Shown: positions 25,900-34,988, counted from the stretch's first letter. The stretch: DNA of 41,035 bases from an uncultured bacterium (GCA_949296245.1 CASFNW010000038.1:1-41035); one strand, 5' to 3'. Numbers and translations are program-made. Notes: a model not told the origin generated them from the letters alone.

Positions 25900-27231
25900 T
25901 TATTTATTGCTGTCCGGTTTACCTATTCTCAAGTTGAGTGCAAACAGAAATAAAAATACCGGTAAAATTTGTATTATTATTCTGTCCATAGAATTTTCAA
26001 CAAGCCAGCCTATATCATGTGGAGAAAACAGATAAACAGCAAAATATCCTGCAGCACAAAGTACAAATATTGCACAGGACAACATAAACGGTGTTCTGTT
26101 TATTTCTTTTATACGGAAACCCTTTGTGCATAAGAATAAAAGAACAAAGAGAAGCAAAAATCTAGAAAATACGATGTTTGCAAAAGTTTTCAATATAACT
26201 GCATATCTGCTCCAATCAAAAGCAAAATGATAGGTTTTTAGTATAAAAAATCCTGCAACTAAATCGTTTGGTGAATGAGCAAGATATTTAAACCAGCCGA
26301 TAAACGCTGCTGCCGGTACAGCAGCCAAAGCCGTAATACCGGCTTTTTTATACATTTTTTTGCAAAACATCCAGATTAGTAAAACTGCAAGGTATATTAA
26401 AAAGAACATCATACCTTCATTTTTTGTCCAGGCTGAAAATGCCGCAAAAATTGTTGCAAGTGTGATATAAGAAAACTTTTCTTTCCTGAAATATAAAAAT
26501 AAACACACTATAGTGCACAGATACATATAAGCAAGCGGAACATCCGCACACTGGGCAGCGCCGTTTACAAGAAATATATCCAGAATCATAAATACCGATG
26601 TCACGACTACTGCTATTTTTTCACTTTTAAAATACTCGAGTGCCTGAAATAATAAATACACTAGCCCGAAAGTAAAAAATAAACCTATTGTCACATTAAC
26701 GGCAAAGTTCTCACCGCCGGTATAATTCCACAGTCTTGCTGTAGCAGAAGGCAGCAACAGAGGATAGTCATTGTGCGACATAAAATGCGGCAGAGAAAAT
26801 ACATTCTGCCACAAAGGATTATTCAAAGCCAGAAACTCGGCTTTTATATTCCAGATTCTAAAGCCGTCCCAGCTTCCCATGGGATTATTTATAAAATATT
26901 TTAAATATATCAATACAGCATATATATTCAGCAGATAAAACCAGTTGGAAAGTTTTTTGAATTTATGTCTGCTCAAATCCGGTTTTTCATCGTTGTAGTA
27001 AATTAAAGCAAGTATGACGGCAACTATGATTTCAAAAAGTTTGAAGGTTTTAAAACTGTTAACGCTGAAATACAAATAAAGAAAGTAAAGAACGGAATTT
27101 ATTGCAAACCCGAGAGGTATGGAAAATAAAATTCTAAACCTGAGCTCCATTTCTCTTTCTATAATTGAGACAGCAAAATATCCTGTCAGTATTGTTATCA
27201 AAAGTCCCGTAACAAATCCCAAAAACATCAT
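25900..27231 (-). CDS. Multi-spanning membrane protein, GT-C glycosyltransferase-like
   Basis: Likely a lipid-linked-sugar glycosyltransferase of the GT-C/ArnT type; the assignment is by architecture, not by a strong motif. The 443 residues contain about 11-13 hydrophobic helices. The first large outward loop has PMGSWDGFRIWNIKAEFLA (about 118-136), with an acidic residue placed where GT-C enzymes keep a catalytic Asp, followed by HNDYPLLLPSATARLW. Later segments include SAWTKNEGMMFFLIYL, similar to the WTK-EG phrase of this group. AAAGGCGGA precedes the ATG at 27231; the next codon is also ATG. The upstream frameshifted gene (27239-27651) and coaE read in the same direction, so they probably form one unit. 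Confidence 0.75.
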   Translation of the reverse strand: MMFLGFVTGLLITILTGYFAVSIIEREMELRFRILFSIPLGFAINSVLYFLYLYFSVNSFKTFKLFEIIVAVILALIYYNDEKPDLSRHKFKKLSNWFYLLNIYAVLIYLKYFINNPMGSWDGFRIWNIKAEFLALNNPLWQNVFSLPHFMSHNDYPLLLPSATARLWNYTGGENFAVNVTIGLFFTFGLVYLLFQALEYFKSEKIAVVVTSVFMILDIFLVNGAAQCADVPLAYMYLCTIVCLFLYFRKEKFSYITLATIFAAFSAWTKNEGMMFFLIYLAVLLIWMFCKKMYKKAGITALAAVPAAAFIGWFKYLAHSPNDLVAGFFILKTYHFAFDWSRYAVILKTFANIVFSRFLLLFVLLFLCTKGFRIKEINRTPFMLSCAIFVLCAAGYFAVYLFSPHDIGWLVENSMDRIIIQILPVFLFLFALNLRIGKPDSNK

Positions 27232-27238
27232 TCCGCCT

Positions 27239-27651
27239 TTATTCTTTTACCTTTTTATATAAATAAGTTCTGTCGTTTATTTTTTTTACAAGCTCATATC
27301 CTTTAAGAGGAACAGCTTTTTGTTTTGTATCATAAGCAGCTATAACGTATACTTCTTGCGCATCGTTTTTTACAACGGAAGGTACAACCGCATACTGTGT
27401 GAGATAAAAATCACGTATTGAGCTTTGGATATCAAAAACACTTGCCTGTGCTATGTCTGATACAAACCCTGTTTTGCCTTCATCCTGAAAATCTTTTATA
27501 TCTTTAAATTGTTTTTAATGTAATCAACAAACATCAAGGTAAAAGGAATTTGAAATATAAGGAAGAAATATTTTAAGTTCCATAAAATCAAAAGCGCAAA
27601 AATTGTACGGAAAATAATTTTATCAGGTATTTTATGGATTTTCAGTATCAT
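27239..27651 (-). pseudogene. Small envelope-type gene split by one frameshift
   Basis: On the minus strand an ATG at 27651 overlaps the coaE stop (ATGA) and opens a 51-codon frame. It contains a hydrophobic helix (IIFRTIFALLILWNLKYFF) and stops at 27496. A second frame continues in the -1 phase to a stop at 27239 and reads DFQDEGKTGFVSDIAQASVF and onward, ending LYKKVKE. Adding one A to the run of five A (plus-strand T run at 27512-27516) joins the two parts into about 137 residues: one membrane anchor plus a soluble C-terminal domain. The protein is not recognised. The break may be a sequencing error in a homopolymer, a real loss, or slippage. It stops 7 bp before the GT-C gene, supporting an operon. 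Confidence 0.7.
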
Positions 27652-28238
27652 AACCAAAGCCTTTCAAGGGTTTTTTCTATCTGTGTTTCCAGTTCTATCA
27701 GATTGTTATTATTTTCAATAATAAAATCGGCCATGTTGCGTTTTTCTTCCTGAGATACCTGCGCATTTATACGCTCGAGCGCATGTTCCAAAGGATAGCC
27801 TCTTCTTGTCATAAGCCTTTGCAGACGGATTTTTTTGTCAGCACATACAAGTACTGTCCGGTCAAACATATTCTGCATATTTTCTTCAAAAAGCAAAGGT
27901 ACGGAAGCTACAACAATCTCTTCATCCTCATTTTCTTCAAAAAACTGATTGATTCTTTCTTCTACAAGTGGATGCAGAATATCTTCCAGAGCTTCCATTT
28001 TTTCGGGATCGGCAAAAACAATCAGACCTATTTTATGACGGCCGAGTCTGCCGTCTTCCAGAAATATATCTCTGCCTTCAAAAAGCTTTTTTACTTTTTC
28101 GATTACTTCTTCATTTTCATCCATCAAACGATGACAAATCCAATCCGCATCTATAACGGGAATGCCTTTTTTTTCAAGATAGCTTTGTACAATTGATTTT
28201 CCTGATGCAATATTACCTGTGAGACCTACTTTTAACAT
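27648..28238 (-). CDS. coaE: Dephospho-CoA kinase
   Basis: Phosphorylates dephospho-CoA at the ribose 3' position, the last step of coenzyme A synthesis. The 196 residues carry the P-loop GNIASGKS (8-15; the family more often has GSGKS), the substrate Asp in IPVIDADWICHRL (about 26-38), LHPLVEERI, SVPLLFEENMQNMFDRTVLV, and RLMTRRGYPLEHALERI with the lid residues. The length is normal. Its stop overlaps the start of the frameshifted small gene by 4 bp, so translation was probably coupled. A palindromic repeat lies between this gene and cysS. Confidence 0.96.
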   Translation of the reverse strand: MLKVGLTGNIASGKSIVQSYLEKKGIPVIDADWICHRLMDENEEVIEKVKKLFEGRDIFLEDGRLGRHKIGLIVFADPEKMEALEDILHPLVEERINQFFEENEDEEIVVASVPLLFEENMQNMFDRTVLVCADKKIRLQRLMTRRGYPLEHALERINAQVSQEEKRNMADFIIENNNNLIELETQIEKTLERLWL

Positions 28239-28274
28239 ACTTTTCCAACTTTCATTTTGTTGAGTGTGATTTGT

Positions 28275-28390
28275 CTGTCACGCTGAACTTGTTTCAGTAT
28301 CTTTCCAAAAATCGAAGTTATCTTTGTTTTGGATAAATTATAAACAACAATGTTTTTGGGTAAGACCCTGAAATAAACTCAGGGTGACAA
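28275..28390. repeat. REP-like inverted repeat between coaE and cysS
   Basis: The left arm (28275-28306, starting CTGTCACGCTGAACTTGTTT) and the right arm (28358-28390, ending AACTCAGGGTGACAA) are imperfect inverted copies about 33 nt long, separated by about 50 nt of AT-rich sequence. The wording GTCACCCTGA...TTTCAGGGTCTTACC is a type of dispersed palindrome seen in many bacterial genomes. It may also act as a weak terminator for cysS. Confidence 0.75.
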
Positions 28391-28407
28391 ATTATATTAA
28401 TTTCCGG

Positions 28408-29844
28408 TTATTTCATCTCAAAAACTGTACCCTCTTTTGAATCTTTTAACACAATATTAATTTTATCGAGAGAGTTTCTTATCCTGTCGGCAACTTCCCA
28501 GTTCTTTTGTGCACGGGCTTCGTTTCTGACCTGTATTATTTTTGCCATGATATCTTTTGCATCTGCATTCTTATCCTCGATAAAATCAAACTCGTCAATA
28601 ATTTCAGCGAGTTTTTCTTTTAGCTGATTTTCATCAAGCTCAACTTTTTCAAGGTCAAACCCGAGAACTCTTGCCAGTTTTATAAGAACAGATATATATT
28701 TTACGGCATTTTCTTTATCATTTTCGTCTTTAGCTTTGTTAGCCTTTGTTGCTGTTTCAAAAAGAACGGCAAGGGCTTTTGATGTATTAAAATCATCATT
28801 CATTGCATTTTTAAATTCATCAATTTCCGGAGCGTCTGCAATATCAATAAGTGCGTCTTTTCCCACCCAGGCCAGAACATTATTTGCTGCATTTTTAAGT
28901 CTTTTTGCACCGGCCTGTGCCGCTTCAAGAGCTTCGTCATTAAATTCTACAGGCATTCTGTAGTTATTTGTCAGTATGAAAAATCTTATTGTGTTTGCAT
29001 CATATTTGGAGAGCAAATCGTCTATGGTTATAAAATTGCCGAGAGATTTTGACATTTTTTCCTTATTTATGGTTACAAAACCGTTATGCAGCCAGTATTT
29101 TACAAATCTGCAGCCGTTTGCACATTCTGATTGTGCAATTTCATTTTCATGGTGCGGGAAGATTAAATCCGCACCGCCGGCATGGATGTCTATTTCATCG
29201 GCAAGATGACGTTTGCTCATAGCTGAGCATTCTATATGCCAGCCCGGTCTGCCTATACCCCACGGGCTTTTGTATCCGAATTTTTCATCCTTTTTCCAAA
29301 GCGCAAAATCCAGAGGGTCTTCTTTTATGTCAGAAGCCTCGACTCTTGCTCCGGATTCAAGATCATCAATAGGCTGTTTGCTCAAATAGCCGTATCTGGG
29401 GAATTTTTTTACTCTGAAATATACATCTCCGTCAGCTTCGTAAGCATAACCCTTGTCTATCAGGGTTTTTACCATTTTTATCATGTCGCCCAGCGTCTTT
29501 GTTGCAAAAGGTTCAACATCAGGTTTAAGGTTGTTGAGCTTTTTCATGGAATCCGAAAAAATATCATAATATTTTTTTGCAATTTCATCCGGAGTACAGT
29601 TTTCTTTAACTGATTTGTTGAGTATCTTGTCATCAACATCAGTAACGTTACGGCAGTATTTTACATCATAACCGAGGAATTTGAGGTATCTGTATACAAC
29701 ATCCCATGTGATATAACATCTTGCATGTCCGAGGTGCGGATGGTCATAAACAGTAGGCCCGCACACATACATATTAACTTTGTTGCCGTTAATCGGTGTA
29801 AACTCTTCTATTTTGTTTGAGTATGTATTAAATAATTTCAACAT
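28408..29844 (-). CDS. cysS: Cysteinyl-tRNA synthetase
   Basis: Class I synthetase that charges tRNA-Cys. The 478 residues are full length. Visible: the Zn-ligand Cys28 in YVCGPTVYDHPHLGHAR with the HIGH-type box HLGH (37-40), GRPGWHIECSAMS and DIHAGGADLIFPHHENEIAQSE (further zinc and cysteine-binding residues), KMSKS in INKEKMSKSLGNF (about 263-275), and a C-terminal helical domain ending RIRNSLDKINIVLKDS. Adjacent genes are coaE downstream and a large hypothetical protein upstream, all on the minus strand. About 125 bp upstream is AT-rich without a clear T-box. Confidence 0.98.
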   Translation of the reverse strand: MLKLFNTYSNKIEEFTPINGNKVNMYVCGPTVYDHPHLGHARCYITWDVVYRYLKFLGYDVKYCRNVTDVDDKILNKSVKENCTPDEIAKKYYDIFSDSMKKLNNLKPDVEPFATKTLGDMIKMVKTLIDKGYAYEADGDVYFRVKKFPRYGYLSKQPIDDLESGARVEASDIKEDPLDFALWKKDEKFGYKSPWGIGRPGWHIECSAMSKRHLADEIDIHAGGADLIFPHHENEIAQSECANGCRFVKYWLHNGFVTINKEKMSKSLGNFITIDDLLSKYDANTIRFFILTNNYRMPVEFNDEALEAAQAGAKRLKNAANNVLAWVGKDALIDIADAPEIDEFKNAMNDDFNTSKALAVLFETATKANKAKDENDKENAVKYISVLIKLARVLGFDLEKVELDENQLKEKLAEIIDEFDFIEDKNADAKDIMAKIIQVRNEARAQKNWEVADRIRNSLDKINIVLKDSKEGTVFEMK

Positions 29845-29969
29845 AAATAACTACCTGATTTGCTGGAATATAAAATATATTACATCAAATCAGTACATCT
29901 TAAAAGTACCTGTTGACTAATATACATCATTTTGAGGGTTTTAGATAAAACGGATTTAAATGGTTAAAA

Positions 29970-31712
29970 TTACACGGAAGCAGATTCCGAAATATTTTGT
30001 GTATTTTGTTCAGGAGTTTTTTTCTGCGTCTGAAGCTTAGTAAAAGATTCGAATGCTGCCTTTAATTTATTTTGTTCAACCCTGTATTTTTTAACAAGTT
30101 CGTCTGTTTTTGAGCCTATGACATTAAGCACCCAGCCGGTAACAAGGCCGAGAATAAGGTTTTTTGCACCGGTAAAGCCTCTTGTTGTGCCGTAATAGGT
30201 AGTTGCAACACCGCCCAGAATAGGAATACCCTGTGTAAGTGTTTTTGAAATTCGTTCATCAGTATCTTTTGAGTTTACAACAAGCGCTGTGCCCAGCACC
30301 GTAGGTCCAAGGATACCCAGTATATCAGCAGGTGCAGAACCTACACGGAGTTCTGCCAGCTTTTCATAGGCATTATTTTCATGCCTGATAGCGGTATTTA
30401 AGTCTGTGTTCATTTTTTCCAAATATTTAACGGCCTTTTTATATGCCCCGGAATTTCTGCCGCCTTCTTGTTCAAAAAGATGTTTAACTGTCGTAACAGC
30501 TTCCTGCGCATATCCTTTGCTGTAAGAATTTTCGCTCAAAGCTGCTCTTAGCCTTTCAATTCTTTCATTGGCAAGTTTTAGGGCTTCTTTGCTTTTTATA
30601 TCGCCGCCTGCAACAGTAGCAAGTTCATCAAGAAGCAGCTGTATTTTTCCGAACAAAATTTTACGTCCTTCTTTTTCGCCGGTTCCGCTTAATGCTCTGT
30701 GTGATTCTAAAATCGAGGAGATTTCTTTTACGATATTTACAGCTTTTTTATTATTGGGATTTACGCTGATTTTCAAATCATTCAGAGCCTGTTTTATATT
30801 GGCATTTACATCTGACAGTGAATTTGAGATTTTTGCTTTTGACGCATTCACGCCGTCAAACACAACTTTTCTGTCTTTTGCAATAAGGTCTGTCGTGACA
30901 TAAGAGCGCATTTGTTTCAGATTTCGGAAAAATCCGCCTTTCTTTTTGAATAATGTATTGTACACATCATCATGAAGACCTTTCATACTCTGCCATGCAG
31001 TTTCAGAACGTTTGATATGCTGTTCGGATGAAAAATGACGCATATATTCAGACATTATCTGTTTGGCTTTTTGTGCAAGCTCGGGGCTGTTTTTTTGTTT
31101 TGCTATATCTTCAAGATAATTGCAAAAATCTATTACGGAATATTCTGCCGTCTTATATGAATTGTTTTTTGTTTTCAGGGTTATTTTTTTGAATACGTTA
31201 TTTATCTTATCAATAGCAGAATCTATATGTAATTTTTTAAGCATATGAAGCATAAGACTGTCTTTTACGGCGGAGATGTTAGAGCTTGCCTGAAGTGCAT
31301 CAGCACCGTGCTGTACTGTCTTATGGATTTTTAATTTCATTTTTTGTGAAGAAGTAAGTTCTTTGGATTGGGCGGTAAGTTCGTATATTTTCTTTTTTGC
31401 ATCTTCTGAAATTTTTGTTAATCTTCTTGCAACATTTCCGGAAAATCCCTTTGATAATGTAAACAGCCCTATAATACCCAATAGAAGCACAGAACCTGCC
31501 GAAATACCTATTATGCCAAACAACTTGCGTCTTCCGAGATTATTGTTTTTTTCATTGTCAGAATTTATATCCCCGACTTTGACGGACGCCATTGTCTGCT
31601 GCGGAGCCGGTTTTTGTCCGGTTTTTGATTCAGCATTGTTTACGGGATTGTAAACTCCCGTTTGCTGAAAAAAGACTTTATACGGATTATTTCCTGAATA
31701 ATTTACGGACAT
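29970..31712 (-). CDS. Large hypothetical membrane-anchored helical protein
   Basis: Not recognised. It has 580 residues. The N-terminus is polar and Asn/Gln-rich (MSVNYSGNNPYKVFFQQTGV to about 60), followed by one strong transmembrane helix (about 64-86, LFGIIGISAGSVLLLGIIGLF). A long helical, Lys-rich region (about 90-470) has heptad-like stretches and probably forms coiled coils. A Gly-rich hydrophobic region (about 475-540; ADILGILGPTVLGTALVV, then GIPILGGVATTYYGTTRG) could be a second pair of membrane segments. The tail is Gln/Thr-rich (LQTQKKTPEQNTQNISES). No catalytic motif was seen. The layout resembles lineage-specific surface or structural proteins. No strong ribosome-binding site precedes the ATG. 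Confidence 0.75.
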   Translation of the reverse strand: MSVNYSGNNPYKVFFQQTGVYNPVNNAESKTGQKPAPQQTMASVKVGDINSDNEKNNNLGRRKLFGIIGISAGSVLLLGIIGLFTLSKGFSGNVARRLTKISEDAKKKIYELTAQSKELTSSQKMKLKIHKTVQHGADALQASSNISAVKDSLMLHMLKKLHIDSAIDKINNVFKKITLKTKNNSYKTAEYSVIDFCNYLEDIAKQKNSPELAQKAKQIMSEYMRHFSSEQHIKRSETAWQSMKGLHDDVYNTLFKKKGGFFRNLKQMRSYVTTDLIAKDRKVVFDGVNASKAKISNSLSDVNANIKQALNDLKISVNPNNKKAVNIVKEISSILESHRALSGTGEKEGRKILFGKIQLLLDELATVAGGDIKSKEALKLANERIERLRAALSENSYSKGYAQEAVTTVKHLFEQEGGRNSGAYKKAVKYLEKMNTDLNTAIRHENNAYEKLAELRVGSAPADILGILGPTVLGTALVVNSKDTDERISKTLTQGIPILGGVATTYYGTTRGFTGAKNLILGLVTGWVLNVIGSKTDELVKKYRVEQNKLKAAFESFTKLQTQKKTPEQNTQNISESASV

Positions 31713-31779
31713 AGTTATACACTTTTGCTTCTACCTGTTTATATTAAAACAAAACAATAAAAAATATTGCTTATTTTAG

Positions 31780-32625
31780 CTATCCTATTCGCTTTTTCAG
31801 CCCGTATTTTACTAAAAAATTTACAATTCTTTGCGGAAAAACAGACAACGCACGGGCAAAATATGAATCATTTCCAATATTGTATGAAAGTTTTGGATTT
31901 TTTTCTTTTAAAATTTTTGAAATCAAGTTTGCTATATCAGAGGGTTCAAGACCTTTATCATTGTTTTTTCCGGCATTTGCCATTAGAAAATCTATTTCTC
32001 TTTCGTATTTCTTTTTGCCTTCTTCACATAGGTGTTCTAGATTTTTTTCGCATTCGGCAAGAGATTTGTTCCATATCGGGGTTTTAACAACACCCGGTTT
32101 TATAGATATAATTTTAAGATTCGGCATTTTACATTCAATATAAAGCGAGTTAAAAAACATATCCAATGCGCGTTTAGACACGCAATACGGAGATATAAAA
32201 GGGAAAATACCGTAACTCGACATGGAACTTATATTTATTATTCTTGAATCATCAGAATCTTTCATAAAGGGCAATGCTTTTTGTGCAACCCTTATTGCAC
32301 CGAAAACATTTATATCAAACTGCTTTTTTAAAATGTCAATTGTAATATACTCTACCGGTCCGGCAAGGGCTACGCCCGCATTGTTAACAAGGGCAAAAAG
32401 AGAGTTTGTTTTTTGTGATATTTGTTCAAAAGCGGAATTTATACTTTCTTCGCATGTAACATCAAGAAAAACCGCTGTAATATTATGGCTTATTGCCTCA
32501 AGAGCCTCTTTGTCCTCTGCTTTTCTGACTCCGGCAAAAACCTTATATCCGTCTTGCGCAAGTTTTACTGCCGTCTCTTTTCCCAGACCGGATGAGGCAC
32601 CCGTTATTAATACATATTTTTCCAT
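31780..32625 (-). CDS. Short-chain dehydrogenase/reductase (SDR)
   Basis: NAD(P)H-dependent oxidoreductase with unknown substrate. The 281 residues show the classical SDR signature: cofactor motif TGASSGLG (near residue 9), DVTCEESINSAFEQI with the adenine-ring Asp, NNAG (about 83-86), the catalytic Ser in ISSMSSYG, and the YxxxK pair in YCVSKRALD (about 152-160). A C-terminal extension (about 225-281) resembles those of hydroxysteroid- or 3-ketosphinganine-type SDRs. The start is ATG at 32625, with GGAG four bases before; TTG at 32628 is also in frame. Just upstream lie a 35-bp dispersed repeat and GC-rich repeat B, so its promoter region has been rearranged. Confidence 0.93.
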   Translation of the reverse strand: MEKYVLITGASSGLGKETAVKLAQDGYKVFAGVRKAEDKEALEAISHNITAVFLDVTCEESINSAFEQISQKTNSLFALVNNAGVALAGPVEYITIDILKKQFDINVFGAIRVAQKALPFMKDSDDSRIINISSMSSYGIFPFISPYCVSKRALDMFFNSLYIECKMPNLKIISIKPGVVKTPIWNKSLAECEKNLEHLCEEGKKKYEREIDFLMANAGKNNDKGLEPSDIANLISKILKEKNPKLSYNIGNDSYFARALSVFPQRIVNFLVKYGLKKRIG

Positions 32626-32644
32626 CAAACTCCAATCATTTTTT

Positions 32645-32680
32645 TCATATTGTCAACTGACTCCGATTACTTCTTGGATT
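32645..32680 (+). repeat. 35-bp dispersed repeat, second copy
   Basis: Matches the minus strand of 91-125 at 33 of 35 positions. Here it runs directly into GC-rich repeat B; at 91-125 the adjoining sequence is AT-rich instead. It lies just upstream of the SDR start. Confidence 0.7.
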
Positions 32681-32771
32681 TTCTTCATGCTCGGTACTGT
32701 CGTTCGCTTTGCTTCGCTTGTGCTCACTTCGTACCTCGCTCCCCGGACTTTGTCCGTCCGAAAATCCGCTT
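32676..32771 (-). repeat. GC-rich repeat B
   Basis: About 92 bp from GGATTTTCTTC (32676) to CCGAAAATCC (32767), with perfect 8-bp inverted ends GGATTTTC/GAAAATCC. It shares TCGTTCGCTTT, GCTCACTT and AAAATCCGCT with repeat C (38353-38471). It shares both end boxes and several internal words with repeat A (11402-11512). Internally CGGAC-TTT-GTCCG is a small hairpin. It is GC-rich against an AT-rich background. Confidence 0.75.
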
Positions 32772-32874
32772 GATGAACCTGTGTGATAAACAAGTCCGTT
32801 TTTACCAATAAGTCCGGCACAGGCAACAAGTGCGTGGGGTCACTTCCGTAAAATCTTAGACTCGGAGCCACTCG

Positions 32875-32919
32875 CTACCTCTCATAAATATGCCATCGGC
32901 ATATTTATTCGGCAGAGTG
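32875..32919 (-). repeat. Hairpin module R4, relative of R1
   Basis: On the minus strand the boxes ACTCTGCCGA and GAGAGGTAG are the same as in R1 and R2. The enclosed hairpin is ATAAATATGCC/GGCATATTTAT, unrelated to R1's GCAAAACAAT hairpin. It lies in the 343-bp gap between the sigma factor gene and the SDR gene. No gene is seen in the rest of that gap. Confidence 0.65.
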
Positions 32920-32971
32920 TTTACCACTTCTACAAGCGAGGCCGCCTCAGACATCATACAGCCATTCGGCT

Positions 32972-33976
32972 CTAATTAAAATAATTTTTTAAACTCTTGC
33001 TAAGGTTGTTATTTTTACACAGCTTTTTCAGTTTGCTGATTGCGCGGTTTTCTATTTGTCTTATTCTTTCTCTTGAGACTCCGTATCTGGAACCTATTTC
33101 TTCCAGAGTTTTTCTGTTGCCGTCATCATTGAGTCCGTATCGCATAATCAATACGTCTCGCTCTTTCGGGCTCAACTGATTGAGCATTTTTTGAATATCT
33201 TCAAAAAGATTTTCCTGTGACACTCTTGTATCCGGTGAAATTGTTGATTCATCCACAATAAAATCACCGAGTTTAGAAGATTCATCCTTTGCCGTTGCCG
33301 GAGTTTCAATACTAATTGTAGATTGTGCGGCTTTTATCAGGCTTGTAAGTTTGTTTACAGGGATACCGACACGATAAGCAATTTCTTCTTTGGAGGGAAC
33401 TTTGCCTGATTCCGTGGTCAAATCCATGGTAACTTTTTTTATTTTGCCGAGAGTTTCTATCATATGTACAGGAAGTCTGATAATCCTTGATTTGTCTGCA
33501 ATAGCACGTGTAATAGACTGCTGAATCCACCATGTGGCATAAGTTGAGAACTTATAGCCTTTTGCATAGTCAAATTTCTCAGCAGCTTTCATTAGCCCCA
33601 TATTGCCTTCCTGTATCAAATCAAGAAAAGAAAGTCCTCTGCCTATATATTTTTTTGCAATGCTGACAACAAGACGCAGATTGGCATTTACAAGAGCCTC
33701 TTTTGCCTGTTCGTCATTTGATTCTTTAATTTTTTTAGCAACCTCAAGCTCCTGCTCGGCAGTTAAAAGCGGTATTTTCCCTATCTGCTGCAGGTAAATT
33801 TTTACGGAATCATCAGCATTTATACTTGAAACATTTTCGGCAGTTTTTGGTTCTTCCACCGACATAATCAAGTCTTCGTCTTCCGGTTCTTCAGTTATTT
33901 TATCCAATGAAACTTCTTCATCCAATTCCGGATTTTCAGTTTCATCAGAAGGAAATTTTCTTGTTTTATTTGCCAT
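32972..33976 (-). CDS. rpoD: RNA polymerase sigma factor, primary (RpoD/SigA) type
   Basis: Directs RNA polymerase to -10/-35 promoters. The 334 residues contain an acidic N-terminal leader without a full region 1.1, region 1.2 ([20 protein letters not shown]), and region 2 ([60 protein letters not shown]). Region 3 follows, then region 4 with a helix-turn-helix ([20 protein letters not shown]). The start is ATG at 33976, with AGGAG seven bases upstream; the in-frame ATG at 34015 has none. The size and intact core fit a cyanobacterial-type SigA, although a group 2 paralogue cannot be excluded. Promoters in this window with TTGNNN-17-TATAAT fit such a factor. Confidence 0.95.
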   Translation of the reverse strand: MANKTRKFPSDETENPELDEEVSLDKITEEPEDEDLIMSVEEPKTAENVSSINADDSVKIYLQQIGKIPLLTAEQELEVAKKIKESNDEQAKEALVNANLRLVVSIAKKYIGRGLSFLDLIQEGNMGLMKAAEKFDYAKGYKFSTYATWWIQQSITRAIADKSRIIRLPVHMIETLGKIKKVTMDLTTESGKVPSKEEIAYRVGIPVNKLTSLIKAAQSTISIETPATAKDESSKLGDFIVDESTISPDTRVSQENLFEDIQKMLNQLSPKERDVLIMRYGLNDDGNRKTLEEIGSRYGVSRERIRQIENRAISKLKKLCKNNNLSKSLKNYFN

Positions 33977-34116
33977 TTGATCTCCTATAGAGTTCAGATT
34001 AAAAATATTATACACTGTACGAAAAATTTTTGCGAAAAATTAATTTGAGCAAAATTTCTGATGATGTTAGAAGAGAACAGAATTAGCTATTATACCGGAC
34101 TTATGTGTTTATCAAA

Positions 34117-34875
34117 TTATTTTTTCAAATCCTGTCTTACAGATTCATATATAATTGCACATGCCGCATTGGAAACATTAAGCGAATTAAATTTTCTTAA
34201 CATCGGGATTTTAACAATAAAGTCCGATTTGTTTAGATTGTTCTTAGAAACACCGGTTTCTTCTCCTCCCATTATTAGTGCAAAATTCATGCCTGTATAA
34301 TCAACATCAAAATAATTATCTTTCCCGTGTGCGTCAGCTGCAATTATCCAATAGTCGTTATCTTTAAGTTTGTCTATTGTGCAGGAAAGACTATTAACCT
34401 GAATCACAGGTATGTGGTTAATTGCACCGGCAGATGTTTTTTCTACCGTAGCATTAACCTGTGCACAGCGTCTGGACGGTATAATTACTGCGTCAAATCC
34501 GGCACAGGCTGCAGTTCTTATTATAGCACCCAGATTGTGCGGGTCTTCCACTCCATCAAGTATTATTAATTTCGAATATCCTTCTTTTGGATTATTTAAA
34601 AAATCATAAAAATCCGTATATTCCACTGGTGCCACAAATGCAGCAATGCCTTGATGATTCACGGAAGAGAATGAAGAAAATCGTTCTTTGGGCACTATTT
34701 GAAAAACAATATTGCGGCTTTTTGCCATATCAATAATTTCATTGATCTTTGAATCATTTAATACACTTTTGGATATAAGTATTTTATTAATATTTCGCAA
34801 ATTTTTTTTAATCAGTTCAAAAACCGCATTGCGACCGTAAATATAGTCATATTTTTGTATATTTTTCTTTTCCAT
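34117..34875 (-). CDS. rlmB: SPOUT (TrmH/RlmB-like) rRNA 2'-O-methyltransferase
   Basis: Transfers a methyl group from S-adenosylmethionine to a ribose 2'-OH, in RlmB on 23S rRNA. The 252 residues have an N-terminal substrate-binding domain (YIYGRNAVFELIKKN; RNIVFQIVPKE; NHQGIAAFV) and the knotted catalytic domain: motif 1 DPHNLGAIIRTA (about 113-124), motif 2 FALIMGGEETGVSK, and motif 3 KIPMLRKFNSLNVSNAACAI. The length matches RlmB. It precedes the sigma factor gene on the minus strand and is divergent from the pilus operon. The target nucleotide is inferred from the family only. Confidence 0.92.
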   Translation of the reverse strand: MEKKNIQKYDYIYGRNAVFELIKKNLRNINKILISKSVLNDSKINEIIDMAKSRNIVFQIVPKERFSSFSSVNHQGIAAFVAPVEYTDFYDFLNNPKEGYSKLIILDGVEDPHNLGAIIRTAACAGFDAVIIPSRRCAQVNATVEKTSAGAINHIPVIQVNSLSCTIDKLKDNDYWIIAADAHGKDNYFDVDYTGMNFALIMGGEETGVSKNNLNKSDFIVKIPMLRKFNSLNVSNAACAIIYESVRQDLKK

Positions 34876-34907
34876 AATTTAGATGATTTATTCACTCTTT
34901 TAATTTC

Positions 34908-34936
34908 TTGCCATAATAATTATACTATAATATAAT
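34908..34936 (+). promoter_or_regulatory. Promoter of the pilMN-pilO-speB operon
   Basis: TTGCCA (34908-34913), a 17-base spacer, and TATAAT (34931-34936), a near-consensus sigma-70 promoter. The transcript would start near 34943 with a leader of about 45 nt. Confidence 0.8.
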
Positions 34937-34988
34937 TATAGAAGTTTAAATCACAGTGTTATTAATTTGGAATTATTGGAATTAGTTA

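Noticed and set aside
27496..27525. Programmed -1 frameshift in the split small gene
   Set aside because: The run TAAAAAC does not fit the X-XXY-YYZ slippery pattern in the zero frame and no stimulatory hairpin is evident; an indel is simpler.
32653..32871. 72-codon minus-strand frame upstream of the SDR gene
   Set aside because: It consists of GC-rich repeat B plus the 35-bp repeat; no ribosome-binding site and no protein-like composition.
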